Under the pieces are notes generated by a model. It was not told the origin of the DNA and ran no database searches. It worked only from the letters and a program-made list of their open reading frames with translations. A DNA stretch of 64,000 nucleotides from Telopea speciosissima (taxonomy: Eukaryota > Streptophyta > Magnoliopsida > Proteales > Proteaceae): NCBI RefSeq assembly GCF_018873765.1, contig NC_057923.1:8134413-8198412 (forward strand), given 5' to 3'. The position numbers were made by a program, and so were the translations under genes. This document shows, in pieces, positions 51,893-63,161 of this stretch; the stretch's first letter is position 1; every line of letters begins with the position of its first letter.

Positions 51893-53220
51893 GTGAAAAG
51901 AGAAACGCACCCAACAGTACACATTCTTCCCCCCTGTCTTTTTTCTTTTCCAGACACCATGCAATGTAAGCTTCTCACACGTTTGCGTCAGCAACTCGCT
52001 CACATAATCCTTTCTCTCAATTATTTATATTGATAATCTCGGTGTATCCAATCCTACGTAGCACACAAGAGACAAAATATCATTCCAATTACGCAAAAGC
52101 ATTAATGATGGCAGTGTTTTTTTTCTTCGTAAATACACTTATTGTATGAGGTTTCGAGCCAACTGTTACACCAAGTAAGACCCTTATTGGCCTTGGGGCT
52201 GACTCAGAGCTGAAACCGTCTCTTTAAAAGGCTGTGAGAATGAAATCAGGTTATCAGTCTTGAGGCAAAGATGGAGGAGGCCCTGAAAAAATCCATCCTT
52301 TCCTTTGCCTCCTCTTTTAGTTGCTTTTCCGTCAAGTCTACTTTGATCAAGTCGTCATCATCATTACCCTCATCGCCTACCAAGAAACTGAATGCTCAAG
52401 AACCCAGCACAATGGTAGCAGCCAAATCAAGCCAGAATCGGGGAAAGCATGGTGGATGGAAGAAATACTTTCAGAGAGCAAAAGGAGAAAGAGGGATTCA
52501 AACCCTCGATCGTTCTGGATGAAGAACTATAGCGGTTTTCAAGACCGCCCGCCCACACACCGAGAGAGACACACACATTTTCTTATTGACACCATGCCCT
52601 CCATATGCCTTTAATCTATTTTTAATGTGATTTTATTATTTACACCACTATAATTTGTAATTTTATTTTTTTACTTTTTTAGTATGATGCATATTTTTTT
52701 CTAATGAAGGTAATAGTGTCATTTCAGATGTATAATCGAAATATATGTATGGCATTGACACGTTTTGATAATGACATACTGATATGTTATTTTCAAATTA
52801 TTTTGAAAACCCTTTTTATACCTTTATCTTACATAACTTTTGAAAATAAGACAAAGGACAATTAAAAGAAAATGTCAAATTGTAAATAGACCTATAGAAG
52901 CATCATTATGACTCTCACTTTTAATTGTTCATTTATTTTCCAAAATATAATGAATCTTCAAAGATCCCTACAATAGTAAGTATTAACAAACCTCAAATGG
53001 GCAAAAGTCTATCGAATTTTGTTCTTATGTTTACATTGACTCTGTTGCTCAATTTTCTAAGATGTTTGGGAGGGAGGGGAATCTGTATGTACGTGAAGTG
53101 GTTGTTGACTTCACGTACACACGCTGGTTTACTTGACATGTGTCAATGAGATGGCTAAAAAATTAACAAATTAATAGTGGAACCCACATCTCCTTGACAC
53201 ATGTCAAGTAAACAACATAC
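51893..53220 (+). pseudogene. NPF2 array, unit B: promoter plus first exon fused to a trnS fragment
   Basis: The leader and exon are the best-preserved of the array. The ATG at 52271 opens 83 codons. Residues 1-66 carry the Ser/Lys-rich start (SSSLPSSPTKKL), MVAAKSSQNRGKHGGWK, which is the head of NPF2 exon 1. The following residues (YFQRAKGERGIQTLDRS) are read from the complement of a plastid tRNA-Ser 3' half (52465-52560), not from NPF sequence. The splice donor that should follow WK-x-MPYILG is therefore gone. The unit length to the next copy is 1,328 bp. Confidence 0.75.
52465..52560 (-). other. trnS-UGA: Truncated plastid trnS-UGA in unit B
   Basis: The minus strand has GCGGTCTTGAAAACCGCTAT (anticodon stem and loop, TGA), TAGTTCTTCATCCAGAAC (extra arm) and GATCGAGGGTTTGAATCCCT (T arm). 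The 5' half (acceptor and D arm) is missing. It has the same junction to the NPF exon as in unit A, so the insertion came before the A/B duplication. Confidence 0.75.
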
Positions 53221-53228
53221 GTGAAACG
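53088..53228. mobile_element. Short foldback element, copy 2
   Basis: Left arm CTTCACGTACACACGCTGGT, TTTACTTGACATGTGTCAAT; right arm TTGACACATGTCAAGTAAAC, CATACGTGAA. The element sits at the B/C unit junction. Confidence 0.75.
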
Positions 53229-54572
53229 CACCAACAGTACACGTTCTTGTTATCTTTCCTTCTTTTACCAACACAATATACTATAAGCCTCTCACATGTT
53301 TGCGTCAGTTCACACGATTCTCTCTTTCTCACATATTTATGGCAATAATTTTGTTGTAACCATGGATAGTGATAATAAGTTGTCACCATCTTATGTGGCA
53401 CACAAGAGAGAAAATATTATCCCAATTAGGCAAAATCATTAATGATGCTAATTTTTTGTTACCAAAAATACCCTTGCAGTATGAGGTTTTGAGCCGACTG
53501 TTACACCAAGCAAGACCCTTATTGCCTTTGGGGCTGGTTCAAAGCAGAAACAGCCTCTATTAGAGACAATGAGAATGAAACCAAAAAGATGGAGAACATG
53601 AAAAAAATCCATCCTTCCCTCATGCTTTCCGATCATCACCCACCAAGAAACTGAAAGTTCAGGAACCGAGCACAACGGTAACAACCAATCAAACCACTCA
53701 CAAAAGCATGGTGGGTGGAAGATCATGCCCTACATATTCTTTCTCTCTCACACACACACACATGCACATAGAGGCACACAACTTTTCTTATTGAGACCAT
53801 GCATTTCCCTGTAATCTATATTTAATGGGATTTTCTTATTGACACCACTTAAGGTATCAAATAATTTGTAACCTTACTCTTTTGTCTTTTTAGTATTATA
53901 TAAATTTTTTTTTATTGAAGTTAATAGTGTCATTTCACATGTATACTCAAAAAATATGCACTACAATGACACCTTTTGATAATGACATAATGATGTCACT
54001 TTCAAATTAATTTTGAAAATTTTTTTATACCCTTATCTTAAGGAACTTTTGGGAATATGACAAAGGACAATTAAAAAAAGCTATCAAGTTCTAATTAAAT
54101 ACGCCTTCGTATCAAAAAAAGATGTTCTAAATACGCATATAGAGATGTCATTCTGACATTGCTATTTTAATTGTTCACTTGTTTTCCAAAATATAATGAA
54201 TCTTCAAAGCCCCCTATAATAGTAAGTAGTAACGAACTTCCAATGCACAAATACTATCGAGTTTTGTTGTTACGTTTAAATTTACTACTTTGCCCAAGTA
54301 TGTGAAGATTTATCGGACTCGACTTTTGGTGAGTTGGGAGGGACCATTATCACCCTCAATTCTGACACCCTCCAATTCCCCTCCAATCCCTCACATGGGA
54401 GTTGAAATGACCACTTACCCATTGCCTGGACACACTTCCCAAAGCAGTGGGTAAGTGGTCATTTCACTACCATGTGAGGGATTGGAGGGAATTGGAGGGT
54501 GTCAGAATTGGAGGAGATAAAAATTCGAGCTGGGAGTGGGGATAGGGGGAGAGAGAGAGATAATGTAATGAT
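53221..54572 (+). pseudogene. NPF2 array, unit C: promoter plus first exon without the tRNA insert
   Basis: Starts GTGAAACGCACCAACAGTAC. Exon from ATGGAGAACATG (53589) through KHGGWKIMPYI (about 53705-53737). Here the NPF reading passes the WK point into MPYI, showing the ancestral state before the plastid insert. It then meets a CT/CA-rich stretch. Unit length 1,352 bp to the next copy. No exon 2 follows. Confidence 0.75.
54347..54523. mobile_element. Foldback MITE, 177 bp, long arms
   Basis: Left arm CAATTCTGACACCCTCCAAT, CCCTCACATGG, TGAAATGACCACTTACCCA; right arm TGGGTAAGTGGTCATTTCA, CATGTGAGGGATTGGAGGG, GGAGGGTGTCAGAATTG. About 85 bases can pair on each side, with a 20-base loop. Confidence 0.92.
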
Positions 54573-55603
54573 AGTGAAAAGAGATACGCACCAACAAACA
54601 CGTTCTTCCACCTTTCCTTTTTCTTTAGCAGACACCATTTCACTACAAGCCTCTCACACGTTTGCGTTAGCCACTAGTTCACACAATTCTCTCTCTCACT
54701 TATTTATAGTGATAATCTCAATGTAACCATGGATGGTGATAATAAGTCGTCAGAATCCTATATGACACACAAGATATAAAATATCATTTCAATTATGGAA
54801 AAATATTAACGATGGAAAATTTTTTGCTACCCAAAATACCCTTATTGTATGAGGTTTCCAGCCGATTATTACTCCAAGCAAGACCCATATTGGACTTGGG
54901 GGCTGACTCAGAACTGAAACAGTCTCTATAAAAGACAGTGAGAATGAAACCAAATCATTAGTTTTGAGGCAAAGATTGTGGGAACATGAAAAAACCATCC
55001 TTTCCTCATGGTTTCTCTCCTCTTTCATATGCTTTCCCATTCGTTCTTCTTTGATCAAGTCATCATCATCTTTTACCCTCATCAACAGCTCAGGAACCAA
55101 GTGTAATGGTAGCAGCCAAATTAAACCAAACTCGGAGAAAGGATAGTGGATGGAAGACGTACCATGCCCTACATTTTGGGTCTCTTCTTCTTTCTTTCTT
55201 TCTCACATACACATAGAAACAACTAATTGTCTTTTCTAGTAGTTCTCATTTTGAAACTTGTCTCATACTAAAGAAGGTTGTTGAGAATGAGGATGGTGTG
55301 TTGAAGCAGGGAACGAGACATTTGAGAAACTAGCAACGTTCGGGTTGCTTGCCAACTTCATGGTGTACCTACTCACATAGTTCCACATGAACCAAGTGTC
55401 TGCCACCAACATCATCAACATCTGGTCTGGCACTACGAATTTTTCTCCCCTTCTTGGCGCCTACATCTGTGATGCCTACCTAGGAAAGTTTCGCACTTTA
55501 GCCTACGCCAACATCGCCTATTTCCTGGTATATGCCTACCCTACTTCAAAGCTACGCTGGATTATCTTCTTAATTACAGATGAATTGTGAAGAGTTCGGT
55601 TCC

Positions 55604-58582
55604 TCTGCACGTACCACAAGTGAACGTACATGTGAGAGCCAACCACATGTCCTAATTTTATAGAAATAAAATTAAAATGTGATTGTGTAGGCGCAACGGA
55701 CGAAGATCGATCCACGATCTCTTTTTGGCGTGGTGCACCCAAGTGTGGGAGCGGCGCGAGGATTGTAGTTGATGGTGTAGGGAGTCACCACCTAGATCAG
55801 AGTCTAGGACCCACAAATGGTGCCCATCCTTCAGAGAAGAATGCTAAATTAACTCCAATGACTCAATGGATGGTCTACTCCAGATCTCTGGGTAAGTGTC
55901 AAGTTACGGGCTGGGAAGGTGTTAGGCACCAAGCAACTGTCCGGCCGACGACCGGTCTTCCTAGAACAAACTCTATTGTATGCTGTTGTGTTATACGTAT
56001 TATGCACCTAATTAAACTTTTTTTTTTTTTTGGTGTTTTGATCATCCTTGTTGAAATTTATGGACCTTATTAGGCTAATTAAAATTAATGTTTTAATCCT
56101 AATTACTACTCCTAAGTTAGGTGATTATGTACATTATGCGACCTAATTAATCTAGTTGATTTATTTTACCTAAGTTAGAAAACTTAACTCTATGGTAAAA
56201 AACATGGTCAATTATGAAAAATTATTAAGATCCTAGGACAATGGTAATATCATGGATAAGTTTGATCAACAAAATGGCTTAAAGATCAAAATGACCAAAA
56301 TTACGAAAATGCCTTTAAAGGGCAAAATGTATGAAAAACTCATGAAAAAGAAAAATTATGCTTAAGACATGCTTATGAAAGTTAAAACATACAAATAAAG
56401 TGATAGAAACCTTTTCAGGACCTTAAACATGATTTAGTCGCAAAATGACCAAAATACCTCTAAGGGCAAAATGGTAAAATGCTAGAACAAGAACTTTTAA
56501 GTTATTTTAGGCATTTGATATGTCATTAAACATCCTGAAATTACTAAACATGTCGAGTAAGACTATTGGATGGCACAATGGGCTTGCATTTGGTAGATTA
56601 CCTAAATGCCCCCGAGGGCATAAGTGACATTTTATGCATGGTTCTGTTTCATGATGGGCATGTATGCATATGAAAACATTATAAAACAACTTGATACAGA
56701 ATTTAATGCTTAGAAATATATATATTTTTTCTGCTTTTCTTGGATTTTCACAACAAATAGAAAAATGACATCTACATCCCTAACATGGTAAGGAACACCT
56801 ATGAAAATGATCAAACATTCATGTCAGTGATTAATGATCCCATAAAATCAATCCTGATGAAATATGTATCCCATAATTTTTTTTGTGAATTTTTATGCAT
56901 TTATACTATTTTTTTATGTTTTATGAAATGCTAAAAAGAAGGGAAAACAAAGAAAAATACAAAATCCCCATCACAGATCCGAATTGGATCAAACCAGAGC
57001 TCATTCCCACTAATCAAAACATGATCTTTAACATGGTCATAATAATTTGGTCCAAATACCCACCCACATGTTTAGATTTTACATAATCCAAAATCTTTCA
57101 TAGGGGTAAAAATATCACAAAAACCATGATTTGGAGCTTGAGAAAATTAAAGAATATCAAACATAGTGGTAAACATCATCTCTGAAAATTTCAGAATTTT
57201 ATCGCTCTTGTGTTATTTTTGAAGATTTTTTAACTGAAAACAACCTCTTTTAACTAAAGAAAATCAAAAGAAATACATAAAAGATAAATAAAAATATATA
57301 AAAACTACCCTTGAAGCGTGGAAGTGTCTGGGCTCAGTTTACATATCCTTGGATGGCCGGAATTATCTCTGAAAAGCACCGAAAGCCACTCCAAGTGTGG
57401 TTGTCCCGAATGTCAAGAGTGGTGAACAAGGGGTATTTGAGAAATTTTATATGTCTATGAAAGTATGGTCTGGGGATTTATCTAGATAGATGGACAGAGG
57501 GGAGAACGAGCTTCATAATGATAATTTTTTCATGAATTTTCTGGGTCTTTAAACCCTCCAAATGGCCTGCTATTTATAGGAAAAAATCTGTTAGAGGAAA
57601 TGACTGAATGAGCCCTGGGGTATTGATGGCAGGGAACCAAAGGCTGATGGGCTGGCTGGGCTTGCGTGTGCCTAGGCCTGCTGGACAGCCTTATCTTGGG
57701 TCAGGCAAGTGGGCATGGGGCCATGTGTGGCTCAGCCTAAATGGTGGGGGTTTATCCCCCGCCGACAGTTCAACTGGGCTAGGTCAGACTGGGTTGACCC
57801 GGTTCGAGTCAACTCAGTTAGCCCCACTTTTTTTTTAAATTTTATATAAACCATTTAAAGATTCCATTTTCAAGGTCCACGTTCAAATGCTAATATCTCC
57901 AAAACCGAATGGCCGATTTTGACGCTCTACATATCGCCGCGAAGGTCTCAACATTTACTTTCCATCCATGTGGCAGTTATGGCCAGATTTTGCCTAAAAG
58001 TGGTACGGATATCGAGGAAAGCACATAAATGGTGTTTCACACCGATCAAGGTCAAAATGATACCGGAATTACATGAAATTTTACGTGTAAGCACAATATG
58101 ACCAACTGAGGTCATCCAAAGTGTTTCGGACTAAATCAGGTGGTTTAGATACCGAGAAACGTATCAGGGGTAAAACGGTCATTTTTATAAAAATTACCCG
58201 ATTTGGCCGAAACTTTACGTGAAAGCTTAATATGATAAAATAAGGTCATCCAAAGTGTTTTGGGCCAAATCGGGCCGCCCAGATGCCGAGAACCAGGCCA
58301 GGGGTAAAACAGTCATTTTGACAAAAGGTGTCAGATTGGAGTGAAATTTCACATGTGGGCTTAAAATGGTTAAATAAGGCTATCCTAGGGATTTGGGCTC
58401 TACTTGGGATAGTTTGGTTACAAAAAGTGGGATAAGGGTAAATTGGTAATTTTTCACCATTTGGTCACCACGCAAGCCAGTCGAGCTTTGATCATTATCG
58501 CCTAGTCACACTTCCAAGGTGCCAAAATTCAGCGTCTACATATTGGCTCTCACATGTACATTCACTTGTTGGTATGTGCAAA
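55604..58582. mobile_element. Large insertion in NPF intron 2 bounded by 36-bp inverted repeats
   Basis: GCACGTACCACAAGTGAACG...ACATGTGAGAGCCAA (55607-55642) is the inverted copy of TTGGCTCTCACATGTACATT...GGTATGTGC (58546-58582). Just inside, TGTGTAGGCGC (left) and GCGTCTACATA (right) may be the ends of a second element lodged in a foldback MITE. The interior is non-coding. It has a GGGAGTCACCACCTAGATCA / GGGAAGGTGTTAGGCACCAA box pair (55784-55935), AT-rich sequence, and an array of about 135-bp repeats near the right end. Confidence 0.6.
58040..58450. repeat. Diverged tandem repeat, about 135 bp x 3
   Basis: TTTTACGTGTAAGCACAATATG (near 58081), CTTTACGTGAAAGCTTAATA (near 58214) and TTTCACATGTGGGCTTAAAA (near 58348) mark equal points of successive units. 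Each unit also has AGGTCATCCAAAGTGTTT and GGGGTAAAAC-GTCATTTT words. Confidence 0.75.
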
Positions 58583-58614
58583 TGATCCATTCTCAATTGT
58601 GAATTGGACCCTTT

Positions 58615-58795
58615 GGGGATCGAGATCCTCTATTGCAACCTACCCATGCAGCCGACGTGCAACCTCACATAGGCAGGGTGTGGACCCCACCCAAGTAGGG
58701 TGCTCGGGCAATGGGTAGGGTGGTCATTTTGCCCTTGCCTGTGTGAGGCTGCAAGTCACATGGGCAGGCGGAAACAGAGGATCTAAATCTACCCT
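58615..58795. mobile_element. Foldback MITE just upstream of NPF exon 3
   Basis: Left arm GATCCTCTATTGCAACCTAC, CATGCAGCC...TGCAACCTCACATAGGCA; right arm TGCCTGTGTGAGGCTGCAAG, CACATGGGCAGGCGG, CAGAGGATC. The flanks ACCCTTTGGGG (58609) and ACCCTTTGGGC (58791) may be the target duplication. Its end is about 50 bases from the exon 3 acceptor. Confidence 0.8.
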
Positions 58796-60437
58796 TTGGG
58801 CCCTTTGATTAGTATCAAATGTTGACCTTCATTGATCTCCAGGGTATGGTGGCTCTAACTCTCATAGCAGTGATTCAGGCATTGCATCCTCCCCCATGCC
58901 CTAACCAGCCGCATCCGAACACCCAGTATGTGGGAGCCATCGGAGGTCAGTTGGGCTTCCTATGCATGGCATTGGGTTTTCTGACTATTGGTGTGGTTGG
59001 GATCAGACCGGCCAGCCTACCCTTTGGATTGGATCAGTTCGACCTCACCACAGAAGAAGGAAGGAAGAGTATGAACAGTTTCTTCAACTGGTACTACTAC
59101 ACTTTCACAATAGCCATCATGATCTCTGTCACTCTTGTCGTCTATATCCAAACCAACATCAGTTGGACCTTGGGTTTGGGTATCCCCACTGCTTTTATGG
59201 CATTCTCCATCGTTCTCTTCTTTCTTGGCACAAAGCTTTACGTTTATGTCCAACCGGAGGGGAGTACCTTCTCTAGCATCGTGCAAGTGTTTGTTGTTGC
59301 CTTCAAGAAATGTCACCTGAAGCTCCCTCCTAAAGAAGACTACCATAGTCTCTATTGGATTGTGATCTTAATATTATTGCCTTAACATAGATTACAATAT
59401 TGAGACTATAAATAGATGAGAGGAATCCACATGTTGGAAACTCAATTACCTATATGCATTTACTATAATGAGAAAGATTACAATATATTGTATCTACTAT
59501 ATTGAGAGAGATTGAGAGGTTGTCATGGGATAGCATGCTTGATACACAAGCAATAGCAACTATAGAAAATGGATATGGTCTCATAGTCTCCAAGCTTCCT
59601 CTCACACAATAGTTCAGGTGTCTGAACAATGATGGGATAGTGTTAGATGGAGAAATAAAGCCAGATGGATCGTTGTCAAGGCCATGGAGCCTCTATAGCA
59701 TCCAACAAATCGAAGAGGTGAAGTGCTTGATTCGAATCGTGCCGATATGGGCTTCTAATATCATCTGCTTCCTTTCTATCGCACAACAGGGGACATTAAC
59801 GGTCTCACAAGCATTGAAAATGGAGCACCATCTAGGACTCAAGTTTGAGATCCCCGCAGGATCCTTGGTCATCTTATCTACAGTCACTTTGGCCATATGG
59901 GTTCCAATCTATAATCGAATAGTCGTTCCATCGATTTGAAGAGACCAAACACCAATGGGGCATCACCCTTCTCCAAAGGATAGGAATTGGGATGCTTTCT
60001 CCATTCTATCCATGGTGGTTGTTGGCATTGTCGAGAAGAAGAGGAGGGTAGCCCTAGAGCACGCCCAACCAATATTGGCCTTCTGGCTCGCACCTCAGCT
60101 TATCCTAATGGGATTCTGCAAGGCATTCAATATAATCGAACTGATCGAGTTTTACTATAAGCAATTTCCAGAACACATGAAAAGCATCGGTAATTCACTC
60201 TTCTCATGCACCATGGCCGAGGCGAATTATCTAAGCAGCTTGATTGTGGTGATTGTGCACCACAAAACCAGAAAGCATGGTCATGACTGATTGGATGACG
60301 ACATCATTAATGTTGGGAGGATTGATTACTTCTACTTCTTCATTGCAGCTTTGGGGTTTTTGAATTTTATCTACTTTATGATCTGTGCACATAGATAGCA
60401 TTACAAGGGTAGCGTACAAGGGGTAGGAGAAGGACAT

Positions 60438-61680
60438 GTTGATATTTGTTAAGACATTTGGAGTTATAGAGGTATTGTCCCATATCGATTATCTACGATA
60501 TTTGGATGTGTCTTAACATATTCTTAGGCCATCCCAACCTAATGCCTTAAGGTTTTTAGGTTCATCCCCAAGTGGTATCTCATATCTTTTGCAAATGAAT
60601 AAATGAAGATTTGATTGTGAGAACCATCACCCTTTTTACTAGTTTTAACTAATTGGAATCGCCTAAATGACACATCTACATGTGAATTTGAAATGTGACT
60701 TTTTTTTTGTTGTCCCTGTCTTATTTCAAATAGTTGTTTAAATCATAGTTGGAAAATCGGGTTTTGATTGGGGCGAGTCCCTCGAGTTGAATCAAACTTT
60801 TGGAGAACCTGGTCAAGAGTCGTGCAGACTAGGTCAAGGTATAAAAAGACGAGATTGGCATGGGTCATAAATTGTCCGAGTCAAATAAGACTTGGTGGTA
60901 TTTTTACCTGATTCAGGACAAACTCAACGAGTTTAGTCATTTTTTATAAAAATCATAAAGCCGGCTTACAACGAGTTTAGTCATTTTTTATAAAAATCAT
61001 AAAGCCGGCTTACTTAGAAATTGAGTTGAGTAAAATAATTAATCCATATTTTAAAACAGCAAGAAACCCTCAACTCTTCCGCTCCTTTTTTTTGTTCAAT
61101 TATATGAACTCAAAATGCATTGATATGTGATTCCTTGATTTTTTTTTCCCCCATATGCAATTATTATTTTTCAACCAAGTTAAAAGAACTCGTTCATTCA
61201 TATGGAGGCGGTGGAGCTGTGGAAATGAACTCACAAGGAAAGGGTGAGGTCGGCGGTCATGGCTTTAGGTTAGGGTTCTTCCTTCTCTTCTAGTTCCTCT
61301 ATTATAACTTATAACCACCATTAATGTGTACTTCCATGCTTGCTCGGGAGCTTCTTGAATCTCGTGATTGCAATGGAAGAAGAAGACATTAATGTCATTT
61401 TACCCTATCAAGGGTATATTGGTCCTAAAATTTTTAAAACACACCCTACCGTTTGTCACTAATGGGAACCACTAACGGCTTGGATTAAGTTATTAAATAT
61501 TTAGAAAAGTAGGGGAGGTATGTGTAAATAGTAAAGAAAGATGAATGCAACGGTAATTAATCGAAACCTCAGGAGAGGTATGTGTAAAATTCCCTATTTT
61601 GTATATATGTCAATTTGTGAGAGATCCAATAGAGTGACATGTTTTGTAAATATGTCAATTTGTCCAACGCCTTTTTAGGG
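60438..61680. other. Spacer with a 44-bp tandem repeat
   Basis: No gene seen. 60927-61012 is a two-copy tandem repeat. 60730-60930 has GAGTC/GAGTT-rich repeat character. 61190-61370 resembles neither a gene nor a known repeat. Confidence 0.5.
60925..61012. repeat. Tandem duplication, 44 bp x 2
   Basis: AACGAGTTTAGTCATTTTTT starts both units; they are identical through AAAGCCGGCTTAC. Confidence 0.93.
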
Positions 61681-62140
61681 AAATGTTCTCTTCACTAGGA
61701 TTTTAATCCTCTCTAATGAGTTTGGATCGTTGGATGTCCCAGTTGTCAGGTGTCGACATCTCCACCTCAAACTATCGCACAACACACTTTAGGGAATTGG
61801 AGAGGATTATTTTCCCCCAAATACATGGGAGTGGGCAAAATGATCGGCCCGCCCCCTGATGACCGAAATGACACACTCGTCCCGCCCCATGTGTCTGAGT
61901 GCAGCTTGCGCCCCGTGCGCTTCGGGTAGAGAACATTGCCCCATTTTTTTTTATGGAAAAAAGTTTTTTGTGGGGAAGATGGGGAGAGTGTACCGCCCAT
62001 ATCCAAACACAATGGGGGACGATGACCACCCCGCCCCCTATGAAAGGTGAAATTCCGCCCCCCAAGTTGCTTCCTTGTGCATTCTGACTAGCCCCACGTG
62101 TAATTGGCCCCTACATTCCCCCTGAGAGAATGCTCCCCTT
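61680..62140. repeat. GC-rich repeat related to the 8.2-kb foldback element
   Basis: TGGGAGTGGGCAAAATGATC, CGCCCC-rich words, GTGCGCTTCGGGTAGAGAAC and a closing GAGAGAATGCTCCCC resemble the arms of 8171-8358. Boundaries are uncertain; it may be two related elements in tandem. Confidence 0.5.
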
Positions 62141-62739
62141 TTTTTTTATTTGCCCTATTTATTGGGAAAAAGAACACTAATCAACCAATTGTGTAGTTAG
62201 CGTGGTTCCTGTGTCTAGACACAAACAAACTATGTGAGCAAAAAGACTGTTTGATCCTAATGAAATAAAAAATCGCATCCAAACACCAATGCCTTTCATT
62301 GGCTACCATGCTCGTCGTGTAGGGGTTACACGACCAGTTATTTTTATCTTTTTTTTTTGTGTGTGAACCGATTACCCAACGGGTCCGCCGGGATACACTG
62401 ACTAACTGCACACACACGGGTCCCATTACCGGAATAAAAATTTGGATACACCAGGCCCACTATGGGATCCATGGTAGTGGTTGGTGTATGATTTTTCATT
62501 CTACGAAATAGTACGTTATCTGACACGTACTAGGCACCGCTCTAGAGCCCCAACAAACGATGACACACGATTAGTATCACTTTGACGGTCTCACGTTCCT
62601 CTTTTCCGCCAATCTCCCAACCGAATCGCTCCCCGTTTCGAGCTACGAAACATTGGCCTGTAAGTGCAAGTGTGCAACTGGCAAACACGAGGTTGCCGTC
62701 ACTAAATCACTTTACGTTTACTATCCAAAACAATCACTA

Positions 62740-62995
62740 ACCCTTAGCACGGTATCCGAACGAGTATTGGCAATACGTAAAATCGATATGATATCGATAT
62801 AGTATCGGTCTGAATTGGTTGTATCGAACAAAACTATCTTGGAAATTCCTTTAAAAAAATGAGTTTTTTTTATCATTTTACCCTTTGTTCGTACCATGTT
62901 ACCTATACAGTATCAGTATCGATGACTAACAAAACCGCTACGTATCTCCCGATACGAGAGATACGATACCGATACTTACAACCATGGCTACTAAA
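62740..62995. repeat. GATAC-type dispersed repeat upstream of AMP deaminase
   Basis: CACGGTATCCGAACGAGTAT at the left, CGATATGATATCGATATAGT, TTTTACCCTTTGTTCGTACC, and GAGATACGATACCGATACTT at the right. It shares layout with 48190-48460 in inverse order of blocks. It ends about 10 bases before the TATA box of the next gene. Confidence 0.55.
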
Positions 62996-63003
62996 TCAGG
63001 TAC

Positions 63004-63011
63004 TATAAAAG
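63004..63011 (+). promoter_or_regulatory. TATA box of the AMP deaminase gene
   Basis: TATAAAAG lies about 150 bases before the ATG at 63162 and is followed by GA-rich leader sequence. Confidence 0.6.
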
Positions 63012-63161
63012 AAGTGAGAAGTGAAAAGAAGGTCAGAAATGCGAGGGAGAGGGGGAGGCCGAAGGGGTGGTTAGTTACAGTTACAGTCTTCATTGATACT
63101 TTCGCCATTAGTAAGCTTCTGTGGTCATTTGCAACATATTAGCCATTACTCGCTATTGGTC

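Larger units (their letters stand above)
54573..60437 (+). pseudogene. NPF2-type (NRT1/PTR family) transporter pseudogene, array unit D with all exons
   Basis: Exon 1 (about 54975-55179) ends GGWKT-MPYILG at a GG|GTCTCT donor after frame damage. Exon 2 (55310-55527) reads GNETFEKLATFGLLANFMVY, a stop in place of one residue, then NQVSATNIINIWSGTTNFSP and AYICDAYLGKFRT. Exon 3 (from 58843) is open for about 170 codons: GMVALTLIAVIQAL, GGIRP-like VGIRPASLPFGLDQFD, SFFNWYYYTFTIAIMI. The 3' part (59585-60437) reads EVKCLIRIVPIWAS, then TAG/TGA stops and at least two frameshifts around GITLLQRIGIG and ILSMVVVGIVEKKRR, ending DYFYFFIAALGFLNFIYFM. NPF2 members transport nitrate, glucosinolates or hormones at the plasma membrane (12 helices). 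This copy cannot make a full protein. Intron 2 is 3.3 kb because of an insertion. Confidence 0.9.
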
